A stretch of 20,000 nucleotides of DNA from Glandiceps talaboti (Eukaryota > Hemichordata > Enteropneusta > Spengelidae), in assembly GCF_964340395.1 (NCBI RefSeq), contig NC_135566.1, forward strand, positions 22,927,135 to 22,947,134, written 5' to 3'. The position numbers and the translations under genes were made by a program. Numbering within the stretch: the stretch's first letter is position 1; the number at the start of each line of letters is the position of its first letter. The notes below the pieces were generated by a model. It ran no database searches, had not been told where the DNA came from, and saw nothing but the letters and a program-made list of their open reading frames with translations. Of this stretch, positions 9,944 to 19,161 are shown in pieces.

Positions 9944-12353
9944 AGGTGATTCAAAATGCTCACATTCACTATCGCTAATTTGCTAGACGACATGTTTGTG
10001 AAATGCATTCTGGTTTCAAAACTTTTCAAAAGCGTCTGCAAACACCTTAAAATGACCCTTTTTCAGTCACTTCCCTTCGGATTTACTTCGAGAGTTTTCG
10101 GGTATTTCCGGTCCCACCTAGACCACGGGATTTTATGACGTCATAAGGGGTATACGTTAGCACTAAGACTATGACGAGCGTAGTCACTAGGTGAATAAAA
10201 CTCAACAGCATTGTGAAAAAATACATTGCTAGTGGTTGTAACAGACATCAGTAAACAAAAACTACATTCTACATGTCTTATTAACCAACATTTACCGATA
10301 TTTACTCACATTTTCTCACTAATTGGCAGTGTCTGTGGGTATAAATGCTAAAATATTATCTCCCCATATTATGGCAAAATAAATCAAAACGGCTCGACTA
10401 GTTATATATAAACACTTGTAATGTCGCGTGTTTCACATTCATTGACTTTTATTTATCTGATTTTTTATTATTTGCCGATAAGAAGCAATACGATACCGTC
10501 GTGACGTTTTGACGGCATCCCCGGGCCAAGGACGGCATATTTTAGCCTAATCGTACTCGCGTTGCCTTTTGAACAGTGCATTTAACAACAACGTAAACAT
10601 ATTTCATCTCGAATAAATATACTAGCTATTAGAATACCAATGGGAAACTTCAAGAAGGTGTATCGGGACATGTGCCACAATATATTTGTTGGTCCCATAA
10701 TACACTAATTGATTCGATTCAAGTTGCTCGGAGCATAAGGAAGCACGCTCCAAGTCATTGCATCATGTAAATGGAACTGTGACCGACCTAATTTTGTTGT
10801 CCATATATAAAATGAGAGTGACCTGTAAATTTTTCACAGTTTTCGTTGTGGTCTTGTATTGTCACATGTTTGGCTTGTGAACACAAGTTTACATCTATTA
10901 TTGTCTAGGGCGTAATACTCTAGTCCGAGTCTGAAACCCATATAAAACCTAAGATACTCGCATTTGGATCGGAATGAACAGAAGTACTGAGGTCTCATCG
11001 ACTTGTTGGGGACTCGAATTATTGCTTGTTTTTATCACGGTATACAGGTGATTATTATATATCGGTAGAGGGGTAGTGTTGTCAAGTTTTGTGCAGTCAC
11101 CGCGGCCGCGGCAGTAAGCTTATACTAGGATAGTTCCGCCGATTAAAGTTGAAGCAGTGTATGTACAATGTACGTATGGAATCGGGAGAGCACAGCGCAC
11201 ATTCGTGTCGGGTTAAATTTATCCACGTGTTGATGTAATCCATATTTATCAATCAGATATATTGTAAAATTCTTCAAGTTGTACAGAAATAACGTCTCTA
11301 ACTTCAAAACAAACCCTGAGAAATTGGACCGGACGTGGCTAAGTATCTAGTTGCAGGCTTTCTTTCATAACCATGTGCTGGGGTCACGACCTTGATTGCC
11401 GACGTCAATATTGTCCAATCATATTTAATATCATTAACACATCGCGATATTTGATTTGTTGGTTTCCTAAACTGTATACTTCGAATACCATGATTCGTTA
11501 CAAAATTCTTCTAATGAATATTAAATAGGCTTGTTGCATTAAATTAAGTGATATCGCAACAAGGGAAACCATACAAGTTTTCTTCCAGACGAGTTGCTAA
11601 AGTCATGTAAATGACAACACTAAACTCACGAAATTTCCTCAATTCTTTACAATTTTATTGCTGATAATATGGCAATCTAATAGCTAGTTTATTTATTCAA
11701 GATAAATATGTTTACTTTGTTGCTAAATGCGCCGTTCAAAAGGCGACATCAGTGAGTATAGTGGGCTAAAATATGCTGTCGACGCCATGCATGTTGAAGA
11801 TATTGTAATGCTTCTCCTCGGCAAATAATAAAAAAATCAGATAAATAAATTGAAACACGCGACCGACATTACAAGTGTTTATGTATATCTACACTGTAGT
11901 CGAGCCGTTTTGATTTATTTTGCCATAATATGGGGAGATAATATTTTAGCATTTATACCCACAGACACTGCCAATTAGTGAGAAAATGTGAGTAAATATC
12001 GGTAAATGTTGGTTAATAAGACATGTAGAGTGTAGTTTTTGTTTACTGATGTCTGTTACAACCACTAGCAATGTATTTTTTCACAATGCTGTTGAGTTTT
12101 ATTCACCTAGTGACTACGCTCGTCATAGTCTTAGTGCTAACGTATACCCCTTATGACGTCATAAAATCCCGTGGTCTAGGTGGGACCAGAAATACCTGAA
12201 AACTCTCGAAGTAAATCCGAAGGGAAGTGACTGAAAAAGGGTCATTTTAAGGTGTTTGCAGACGCTTTTGAAAAGTTTTAAAACCAGAATGCATTTCACA
12301 AACATGTCGTCTAGCAAATTAGCGATAGTGAATGTGAGCATTTTGAATCACCT
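9944..12353. mobile_element. 2.4-kb TTAA-flanked foldback element with about 700-bp inverted arms
   Basis: Left arm about 9944-10640 and right arm about 11672-12353 are inverted copies. The termini AGGTGATTCAAAATGCTCAC and complement are flanked by TTAA at 9940-9943 and 12354-12357. The outer 400 or so bases are nearly identical (each translates to the same spurious 60-residue frame with three differences); the inner parts carry small indels. The arms include TATGACGTCATA. The spacer of about 1 kb has no long frame and contains a 12-bp palindrome CCGCGGCCGCGG (11100-11111). It is non-autonomous, perhaps piggyBac-mobilised judging from TTAA. Confidence 0.85.
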
Positions 12354-12357
12354 TTAA

Positions 12358-12784
12358 TGTGTGTATGTATATATTGCGTAACAAGATGGTCGGACTAAAC
12401 TATTCCTTACGGGGGGTTTACTTCTGTAGTTAGCAAGCGAGTATTTCCCTTCATGGCGACATGTCGAGACCAGCTCATATTTTTTGTTCAGTAACATACT
12501 CTTTTCAGCATTGATTATACAGAGTTTCCAAGTTAAACAGAGGTTACAATGTTTTGTCTCACTTGTATAAGCAGCCGCTTGGGTGTTTTTGAATGTTTAT
12601 TCATTTGTCTATCAATTCCTGATCATTGCAATATACATGATTATTTGGCTGTTGCTATGGGCGTGGTCTTGTTGCTAGGCAATTTACATACATTTTAAAA
12701 ATATTTATTCAATTCAATTGTCTATTAATCCCCATGGTTATCTTGGTGTAGCCATGGTTGATATGGCCAATTGTGTCAACATGT
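12358..12784. other. Intron 2 sequence with a short dispersed-repeat-like segment
   Basis: No gene recognised. The segment GTTGCTATGGGCGTGGTCTT GTTGCTAGGC (12651-12680) contains two diverged GTTGCTA(T/G)G motifs. Otherwise AT-rich intron. Confidence 0.4.
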
Positions 12785-13265
12785 AGAAAATGTTCAGAAT
12801 AACACTCCTAGCAACATCTCGCCTAGTTTCAGTCTCACTGACCAAGTACTTTTTGAGACAAATTTTTGACCAAAATTTTTACACCTAATTTGCATATCAC
12901 TCATGAGATCACTGTGTGCTTAATGTTTCTTTAACTATACATCCTAAAATTCACCCCTGTTAAATTTCAGCCCAATCTGCTGAGTAGTTTTGCATTAAAG
13001 ATTTTTTTTACCAAAAAGACACATTTTTAGCCCCAAATTTGCATATCAAGGATGGAATCATCATGTCATGATCATTTCTTTATCTAAGCACCCCTAAGAA
13101 TGTTCCTTTCAAATTTCAGACTGATCTGCACAGTAGTTTTTGAGTTTAAGTTTTTTTACCAAAAATCACATTCATTGACCCAAAACACACACTGGTGGTA
13201 AGATCATTTTGATTTGAACAATTTCCCAACAAGACACCCAAGGTAATACACCCACCAATGTATCA
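12785..13265 (+). repeat. Dispersed repeat with internal tandem units, direct copy of 1285-1660
   Basis: It shares ACCAAGTACTTTTTGAGA, TTTGCATAT.ACT.ATG, CCCAATCTGCTGAGTA and GGAATCATCATGTCATGA, in the same order and orientation, with 1285-1660. Each block contains diverged tandem units of roughly 130-150 bp (TTTTGACC...ATTTGCATA...ATCTGC..AGTAGTTTT). Non-coding. Confidence 0.85.
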
Positions 13266-13395
13266 TGCAGGAAATTTAACCTGCCAAACACAGTATGACC
13301 ATAGAGGTCTTGATATGACTCTTTCCCCATAAAATGTGTGACTTCTTATTCTTTGTACAAACTGTTTTTTGAATGCCTAAGGACTGTGCATTTAA

Positions 13396-14155
13396 AGGGC
13401 CACTGCAATTCTATTTTTCAGCAGGAAATTTGCAAGTTGTCAAATTACGGTCGATGCTAATGATTGTAGCTGTGTTGTGTCTGTGTCGAACTTTGTCCTG
13501 CCGGCAAGATGCGTTGCAATGCTTGAAACAACACAAAATTTTCAGGACTAAAATTTTACTTTATATTCATTATCTGTGCCAAATTTGATGTCTTTACCTT
13601 ATGTGGTCTATATTTCGTACAGATTTCAATCTGACCTTGCAAGTTCTCAAGTTAATGATTGTGGGTACATACGTACGTCTGTGTTGAATTTACCGTGGCT
13701 GACAAAATAGGTTCATAATGCTTGAAACAACACAAAATTTTGAAGACTAAGATTTCAGTTTATATCCATTATGTGTGCCAAATGTAAGGTGATCGAATAA
13801 CTCTTTGTATTACTGCTGCCTCCAAAAACACAACGTCGAACCATTGTCGACTAACCATGCTAACGGTACTGCCAAAGTGAACTGCTGGGCTAACAACACC
13901 AAGACCATGTTGGCCTCAAGGATGACGTAATATTACAAATGTAAACAACACCTTTGGCTTTGCTAACACGTGAGTGCTCGGCATATTCCGGAAACACGAA
14001 AAAAGTCGAAGGAAGCAGGCTGAGAGGTACAGATTTTCCCCCTCCCATTTCTATATGACGCATACAGTAAATCAACATTTAATCATACATTAATTTCATT
14101 AGGGGGCAGTATGAACATATTAGTGTAAAGAAAGAAATAGAATTGCAGTGGCCCT
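13396..14155. mobile_element. 760-bp non-autonomous TTAA-flanked element
   Basis: Terminal inverted repeats AGGGCCACTGCAATTCTATT (perfect over about 21 bp) lie at both ends, each flanked by TTAA (13392-13395 and 14156-14159), the target site of piggyBac-type elements. Inside, two direct copies of an approximately 200-bp unit (AATGCTTGAAACAACAC at 13518 and 13717) occur, and the first also occurs inverted at 8940-9150. No transposase is present; short open frames inside are chance. Confidence 0.85.
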
Positions 14156-14159
14156 TTAA

Positions 14160-14670
<511 letters not shown>

Positions 14671-14714
14671 ATGCCAGGCAATCCCTATGGCACTACTGAA
14701 CCTGAGTTCAGTTG

Positions 14715-14975
14715 TGCTAAAAAGCAACTACATAGGGTTGAAATAATTTTGAAATATACTTTGATAGCATCTTGACAGTAAGAGGGGAAGAGCTTGAGAC
14801 TGGGATATGGAATTTTTACTCTTAAAGCCAATATTTAGGCTATTCAGACCCTTTCAAGCAATAACTAAATCCATGCTTTACAAGACAGCACCATCAAGTA
14901 TCAGAAACTATTCTTTATAACTTACATAGGGTTGAAATATGTTCTTAAAAAGTTAAATAGCATCATTATATACAT
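14715..14975 (-). repeat. Inverted copy of the roughly 218-bp tandem unit seen at 1-670
   Basis: The complement of this stretch contains, in order, ATTTCAACCCTATGTA, GGTGCTGTCTTGTAAAGC, GGGTCTGAATAGCCTAAA, CTCTTCCCC and TTACTGTCAAGATG, the landmarks of the tandem units at the left end of the window. About 1.2 units are present. Confidence 0.85.
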
Positions 14976-15068
14976 GTAGTAGAGGTCAGCACATCTAATG
15001 GTAGTATCATTGGTAGGGGAGATTTGGAGTTTAAGGCAATTTTATAGACGACCTGACTATAAAATAAT

Positions 15069-15210
15069 AACAATAATGAACGCCCTCCCAGTCCATAATG
15101 GACTCAAGCAAACTTAGCACTCCATAATGGGCTCGGCTGTCACCTCGCCCATTATGTCGTTCAAAGTTTGCTTGAGTCCAGTATGGGCTGGGAGGGCGTA
15201 CATTATTGTT
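15069..15210. mobile_element. 142-bp palindromic MITE-like element
   Basis: The outer 47 bp of each side (AACAATAATGAACGCCCTCC... and its complement) match with about three mismatches by eye. An inner pair CATAATGGGC / GCCCATTATG extends the stem to a short loop. The whole unit folds into one long hairpin. No target duplication could be fixed in the AT-rich flanks and it has no coding capacity. Confidence 0.85.
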
Positions 15211-15547
15211 TAAATATTGATGTGTGGACCTGAAATACCCATCATTTCCAGTGTAGGACAGAGCAGTGTTTCATGCTCTAATAGTAACATAAAAAAGGGA
15301 ATACCCCCAGGGACACACAGACAGGAAGAACAGTGCCCTCACAGTCAATTATACAATGGACAATTATTTGCAGTTAGTCAAGCCCAAATATCGCGTTACT
15401 TTACGTGATAAAACGTAACATCGCAACTTCATACATAAACAACAGCCCCTAATTAGGAGTAAAAGATTATTGCTACAGCAAATAAGTGACATCATCATAT
15501 CAAGGGAAAAGATGCGTTTTTAGTCTATTTTTAGTGGTCTGAGGTAC
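15211..15547. other. Intron 2 sequence, no gene recognised
   Basis: Moderately AT-rich intron with a short inverted pair (TTACTTTACGT / ACGTAAC, about 15394-15420) and a degraded segment resembling repeat tails (ACCCCCAGGGACACACAGAC, about 15303). No supported coding sequence. Confidence 0.45.
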
Positions 15548-15667
15548 GTAGTACCCTGTCTTTGTATAGATGTCACGTGACATGTAATATGCATTTTTAC
15601 CTTCTGCACTGGGCAGTACCCTGTCAAAGTATAAATATGTCATGTGACACGCAATGTGCATTCTTAC
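15548..15667 (-). repeat. Tandem copies of the end of exon B with its splice donor
   Basis: The segment containing ACCCTGTC (plus-strand reading) starts at 15553, 15618 and 15685, giving periods of 65 and 67 bp. Each unit holds the last 30 or so bases of exon B, the donor and about 30 bases of intron. The authentic donor is AAG|GTAAGAATG at 15668; the next copy keeps a plausible decoy AAG|GTAAAAATG at 15601. Reading through from exon B to the decoy meets a TGA stop. A 14-bp palindrome ATGTCACGTGACAT lies at about 15571-15584. Confidence 0.9.
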
Positions 15668-15754
15668 CTTCTGCACTGGGTAGAACCCTGTCTTTGTATA
15701 GGTCTGTCAGGAAAAGACTGTTGACGAGAGTCGACTTGCCGAGTCCAGCTTCAC
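15668..15754 (-). CDS. Septin, second coding exon (P-loop / G1)
   Basis: 87-bp exon with acceptor TTTCCAG|GTGAAG at 15754 and donor GCAGAAG|GTAAGAA at 15668. It enters needing two bases to finish a Gly codon and leaves one base of the next codon, so it fits both neighbours. The peptide is [16 protein letters not shown] then [21 protein letters not shown] is the GxxxxGKS nucleotide-binding loop; most SEPT2-group septins have GESGLGKS, so Ala replaces the usual Ser at a non-catalytic position. [13 protein letters not shown] is diagnostic of septins. The donor end of this exon has been duplicated in tandem just downstream (15548-15667). Confidence 0.96.
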
Positions 15755-15946
15755 CTGGAAACAGACGACACAAGGAAGGGTATATGATTTAATACATATT
15801 TTTCCACTTTCTGAATAAATATGTTGAATGTTGACGTACTTGTAAACGTTCAATCAAGTGTGATATTATGCTGAAAGGTCATCTGTACAAGAATTCAGTT
15901 TAAATTAACGGGTTTAAATTCGCATTGCACCAAAATTTAATTATTA
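15755..15946. other. Intron 1 sequence between the transposon cluster and exon B
   Basis: AT-rich intron carrying the polypyrimidine tract and acceptor of the P-loop exon at 15755-15765 on the minus strand. Nothing else is seen. Confidence 0.5.
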
Positions 15947-16012
15947 GCTCACCAAAGCTTTCGCCAGCTATCCACCATGGCTTCGCTTCGTCAGTGTGAC
16001 AATTGTCCCAAA

Positions 16013-16424
16013 TTCTTAGAAGTTGGTATGGTAACGTCCCCCATCACTGTCCATAGATAGTTTTAAAGTCCGAATATGAATCGCTTCCTTAATCCCTCGA
16101 TCGCCTAAACCAGTCCGACTCACGATCCAAAATTGTAACAATAACATTGTCAGGGTCGAAAAAAGACCTGGGTGATCCTTGTGTACACAGGTACTCGAAT
16201 CAATGTGTAGAAAAAAATGTATGGTAAAATAAGTCTTATTTACATACATATTTTTTTTTTAAATCATACACATTGATTCGAGTACCTGTGCTTGTGTAGA
16301 TGTCTGGAGACCTCCGATGATGTGCAACTCGGCCTACGATGTTCACTTATTTTAGCTTTCAGAGTCCTCTCAGTTTCCCCGATGTATTCCTCTTCACAGG
16401 TTTCATCCTCACCACTGAGGTTAA
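16013..16424 (-). pseudogene. Decayed GIY-YIG endonuclease domain (Penelope-like)
   Basis: The minus strand reads TCEEEYIGETERTLKAKISE then HRRPSCTSSEVSRHLHK; after the inserted MITE it resumes with DHPG, shifts frame to FDPDNVIVTILDRESDWF, and shifts again to RGIKEAIHIRTLKLSMDSDG. This order (YIGET..., SEVSRH.H, DxxxWFxRGIKEAIxIR, DGGRY) is that of the GIY-YIG nuclease of Penelope-like retroelements. Position 12 of the YIG motif, normally the catalytic Arg, is Lys; the Glu of KEAI is kept. At least two frameshifts, the MITE and the loss of everything upstream make it non-functional. Confidence 0.85.
16186..16290. mobile_element. 105-bp MITE with 24-bp perfect TIRs and 8-bp target duplication
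   Basis: Terminal inverted repeats at 16186-16209 and 16267-16290 (starting CACAGGTACTCGAATC) are perfect over 24 bp. They are flanked by the direct repeat CTTGTGTA at 16178-16185 and 16291-16298. Leaving out the insert and one target copy rejoins SRHLHK with DHPG of the host GIY-YIG frame, proving an insertion into that element. An 8-bp duplication is typical of hAT-type transposases; no coding capacity is present. Confidence 0.9.
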
Positions 16425-17239
16425 GGGATTAAAGGAACCGATTCATATTCGAAATTTAAAACTATCCATGAACCGCGAACCGTGATCATGGTGATGGGGT
16501 ACGTTACCAACTTCCGAGAATTTGTCTGAAGTCACGCATGCGTCGTGACTTTAGAAAACACAAACGAAGCCATGGTGGTTACGATTGCGATTCACTTCGT
16601 CCCATTTCAACTCGCCCCATTTTTAACTCGTCCCATTTTCAACTCGCCCCAACAACACTAGTAAACGTTTATAAATCTAAACGATACATGGACTCGAAGT
16701 ACGGGTACCGAAACAATGTACATGATTTTACCTATGTGGCCAGTTGAAGCGTAGAAAATGTAACATTTCGTGGCAGAAAGTGGTGTGGGTTTTGGCTAAG
16801 TGTTTGCTAGATCTAGAACTTTAAACTAGCACAACAACTTTCCTCAGTCATGAGTATCATTTTTCACATTAGGACTTAATGTTTACAACCCAAATAAGTA
16901 TTAGTGACTGACACGCTTACGACTTCCGCGCGTACGGGTTTTGGAAACTTGTCTCCTCTCCCTAGTTAACGCAACTAAGTATTGTAACTTATGTGTTTAC
17001 AGCGCAAGTGTTACTTAATTAGTGGAATACAATATACCACAGACCCTCAAACTGAGTACTACTAGGTTCGATGTCATATATGCACGGGTAAATTACATTG
17101 TAAAGAGTTAGGGCGAGTTGAAAATGGGGCGAGTTGAAATTGGGGCGAGTTGAAAATTGGACGAGTGAAATGGGACGAGTGAAATTGGGACGAGTTGATC
17201 CGTCACCGACGTGGATACCTGGCGAAAGCTTTGGTGAGC
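16425..17239 (+). mobile_element. Penelope-like element 3' end, plus-strand copy, head-to-head with the first
   Basis: It begins with GGGATTAAAGGAACCGATTC, matching the GIKEAIHIR part of the minus-strand copy but in opposite orientation, runs through the same 3' region (CGAAGCCATGGTGG) and ends with the same GGCGAAAGCTTTGGTGAGC. It is truncated at GIKE, so the two copies abut by their 5' breakpoints at about 16424. The reading frame is interrupted by stops soon after the KLSMN-like segment. A 636-bp insertion splits the 3' region. Confidence 0.75.
16579..17214. mobile_element. Non-autonomous element with subterminal repeats, inserted in the plus-strand copy
   Basis: The minus-strand sister copy has an uninterrupted CCATGGTGGATAGCTGGCG; here the same sequence is split after GTGG, and GTGG recurs at 17211-17214 before ATACCTGGCG. 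The insert ends in inverted clusters of a roughly 17-bp motif (left ACTCGYCCCATTTTCA, right its complement TGAAAATGGGGCGAGT): about four copies at 16592-16650 and about six at 17110-17200. The clusters suggest transposase-binding subterminal repeats. The target duplication may be as short as GTGG. No coding sequence is recognised and the superfamily is unknown. Confidence 0.7.
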
Positions 17240-18130
17240 CGCCGCACTCTCTGAGCTAAGTTAAATACCCCCTCCCGGACCCTCCCCTCGATTCCACTCC
17301 TCGTCATAGTAGCTCCCGCCTATATGGTTGGATAGAATTTCATCGGCGGGAGGGAATACCCCCTCCCGGACCCACCCCCTCTTTCCGAACCCTCGTCATA
17401 GGAAGTCTAGTTCTGTTACTCTACCTGCTAATATAATTGCCTATATCCACCCAAAAACATTTTTTAAATAATCACTCGAATCATTGTGTCAATATTGCAA
17501 GGACATGCCCACCGTCTGTTTGTCATGAGTTACAAGGAATAACAGATGCATTCATATCACTAAACTCCTACACTGGTGAAATTAGAATGATCTTCCAGCA
17601 ACTTTCCAGTTATCTTGTAAGCTTATAGCGTAAACTTCCGTAATTCGTAAATTGTTTTTTTTTTTCATCTTAAATGTAAAAATTGAAATTCTACCTTAGT
17701 ATTAAAGGCCAAATAAAAAAGTGTTTGCGATAACCCAACCGACCCTTATTTAAGCCCCCGACCCTAAGCATTCTTTTGCATGCAAAAAGGTAAAATGGTA
17801 ACGATTTACTTCTATTTCCGTGTATATACTTCACATGTGGTCACTTTTAAAAAAATCAAAAAAAAAAAAAAACAGTATTCCAGAGCGAAATCAGGCCTTT
17901 TTAGACTTTAACAGTACAGTCTGCATAACGTGTTCATATAATTGTCTTCATTTACTTCTTTTACACCTACCCCCTACCCCCCCCCCCCTACACCTCATCA
18001 AACTCTCTCGCGAAAGTATCGACGAGTATCTTATTTTGGGGTCGAAAAATGTAAAGTAAAATAAAATATAATTTCGACCTAGCTACCCTTTTTTCTGAAG
18101 TTATGTTATCGGAAACAATTTCTAATTTTT
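17240..18130. other. Intron 1 sequence with a 92-bp-period direct repeat and simple tracts
   Basis: Two direct copies of an approximately 50-bp GC-rich segment starting AATACCCCCTCCCGGACC (about 17264 and 17356) flank an inverted pair CTCCCGCC (17313-17320) / GGCGGGAG (17345-17352). Further right are poly-A (about 17857-17871) and poly-C (about 17980-17988) tracts. Open frames here are short and unsupported. Confidence 0.55.
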
Positions 18131-18640
18131 ATTTTGCCAAATTCGTAATGGAACACTTATTTTGCCAAATTCGTAATGGAACACTTATTTTGCCTAATTC
18201 GTAATGGAACACTTATTTTGCCTAATTCGTAATGGAACACTTATTTTGCCTAATTCGTAATGGAACACTTATTTTGCCTAATTCGTAATGGAACACTTAT
18301 TTTGCCTAATTCGTAATGGAACACTTATTTTGCCAAATTCGTAATGGAACACTTATTTTGCCTAATTCGTAATGGAACACTTATTTTGCCTAATTCGTAA
18401 TGGAACACTTATTTTGCCTAATTCGTAATGGAACACTTATTTTGCCTAATTCGTAATGGAACACTTATTTTGCCAAATTCGTAATGGAACACTTATTTTG
18501 CCTAATTCGTAATGGAACACTTATTTTGCCAAATTCGTAATGGAACACTTATTTTGCCTAATTCGTAATGGAACACTTATTTTGCCTAATTCGTAATGGA
18601 ACACTTATTTTGCCTAATTCGTAATGGAACACTTATTTTT
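18131..18640. repeat. 28-bp minisatellite, 18 copies
   Basis: Eighteen head-to-tail copies of a 28-bp unit (TTTTGCCWAATTCGTAATGG plus AACACTTA) followed by a short partial copy. By eye all copies are identical except one A/T site after GCC; units 1, 2, 8, 13 and 15 have A, the rest T. The uniformity implies recent amplification or gene conversion. The unit is not a multiple of three, so it does not encode a repeat protein, and there are no unique spacers, so it is not CRISPR-like. It lies in intron 1 of the septin gene. Confidence 0.97.
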
Positions 18641-19161
18641 CCGTACATTTTACGGGGGACATCCATTGCCCACCATTTACTATTGTACATGCCGTTACGA
18701 CTAGAAGCGTTCTTATTCGACTCCTAGTCGTAAACGTTTCCAATATTGTGGGACGATAAAGTACGCTGTCACTAAACCCAAGACTCCTGTCTCAACCGTA
18801 ATTCTGGCAAGCAGTACTACGACTTTGCTACTAAGCTTATTATAATCGATACTATTAGATAGTGTACATGTCATGGCAGAGTTTAAACTGTCTATCGTAT
18901 GAATAGGATGATATCAATACTTAACAATGTTCTGAGTTACAATATGGTTATACATAACAGTTTCGATAACCTTTTCCATGATGTAATATAAAATTAACTA
19001 AACTTTAGCAGTATTGATAATGATGACTGTTTGTACATTGTCAGTGATTAGTATAGCCCCCCGAATAGCCTTTGGTAGTTAAGGACATTACGGTTTTTAC
19101 AACCCACATATTTATTAGCGTTGTTTAAAGGGAAGTTACAAAGGTCCATACGGTCCCTTAC
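18641..19161. other. Intron 1 sequence next to exon 1, no recognised feature
   Basis: AT-rich sequence between the septin first-exon donor and the minisatellite. It has stops in all frames and no recognisable domain or repeat family. It reads as ordinary intron. Confidence 0.5.

Larger units (their letters stand above)
15947..16424 (-). mobile_element. Penelope-like element 3' end, minus-strand copy
   Basis: The coding remnant of a GIY-YIG endonuclease (separate entry) is followed by a 3' region ending GGCGAAAGCTTTGGTGAGC near 15947. The same 3' end occurs in plus orientation ending at 17239, which defines the terminus by comparison. The copy is 5'-truncated: the reverse transcriptase is missing. 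It is interrupted by a 105-bp MITE at 16186-16290. GIY-YIG fused downstream of a reverse transcriptase is characteristic of Penelope-like elements; the assignment to that class is inferred from the nuclease remnant alone. Confidence 0.75.

Noticed and set aside
9956-10138. 60-codon open frame repeated inverted at 12159-12341
   Set aside because: The match comes from the two arms of a foldback element; the frame has no recognised domain and its conservation is explained by arm identity.
16538-16747. 69-codon plus-strand frame
   Set aside because: It crosses the 3' region of a Penelope-like copy and the inserted element, so it is not a gene.
18131-18640. CRISPR array
   Set aside because: Units are contiguous 28-bp copies without unique spacers, in an animal intron.
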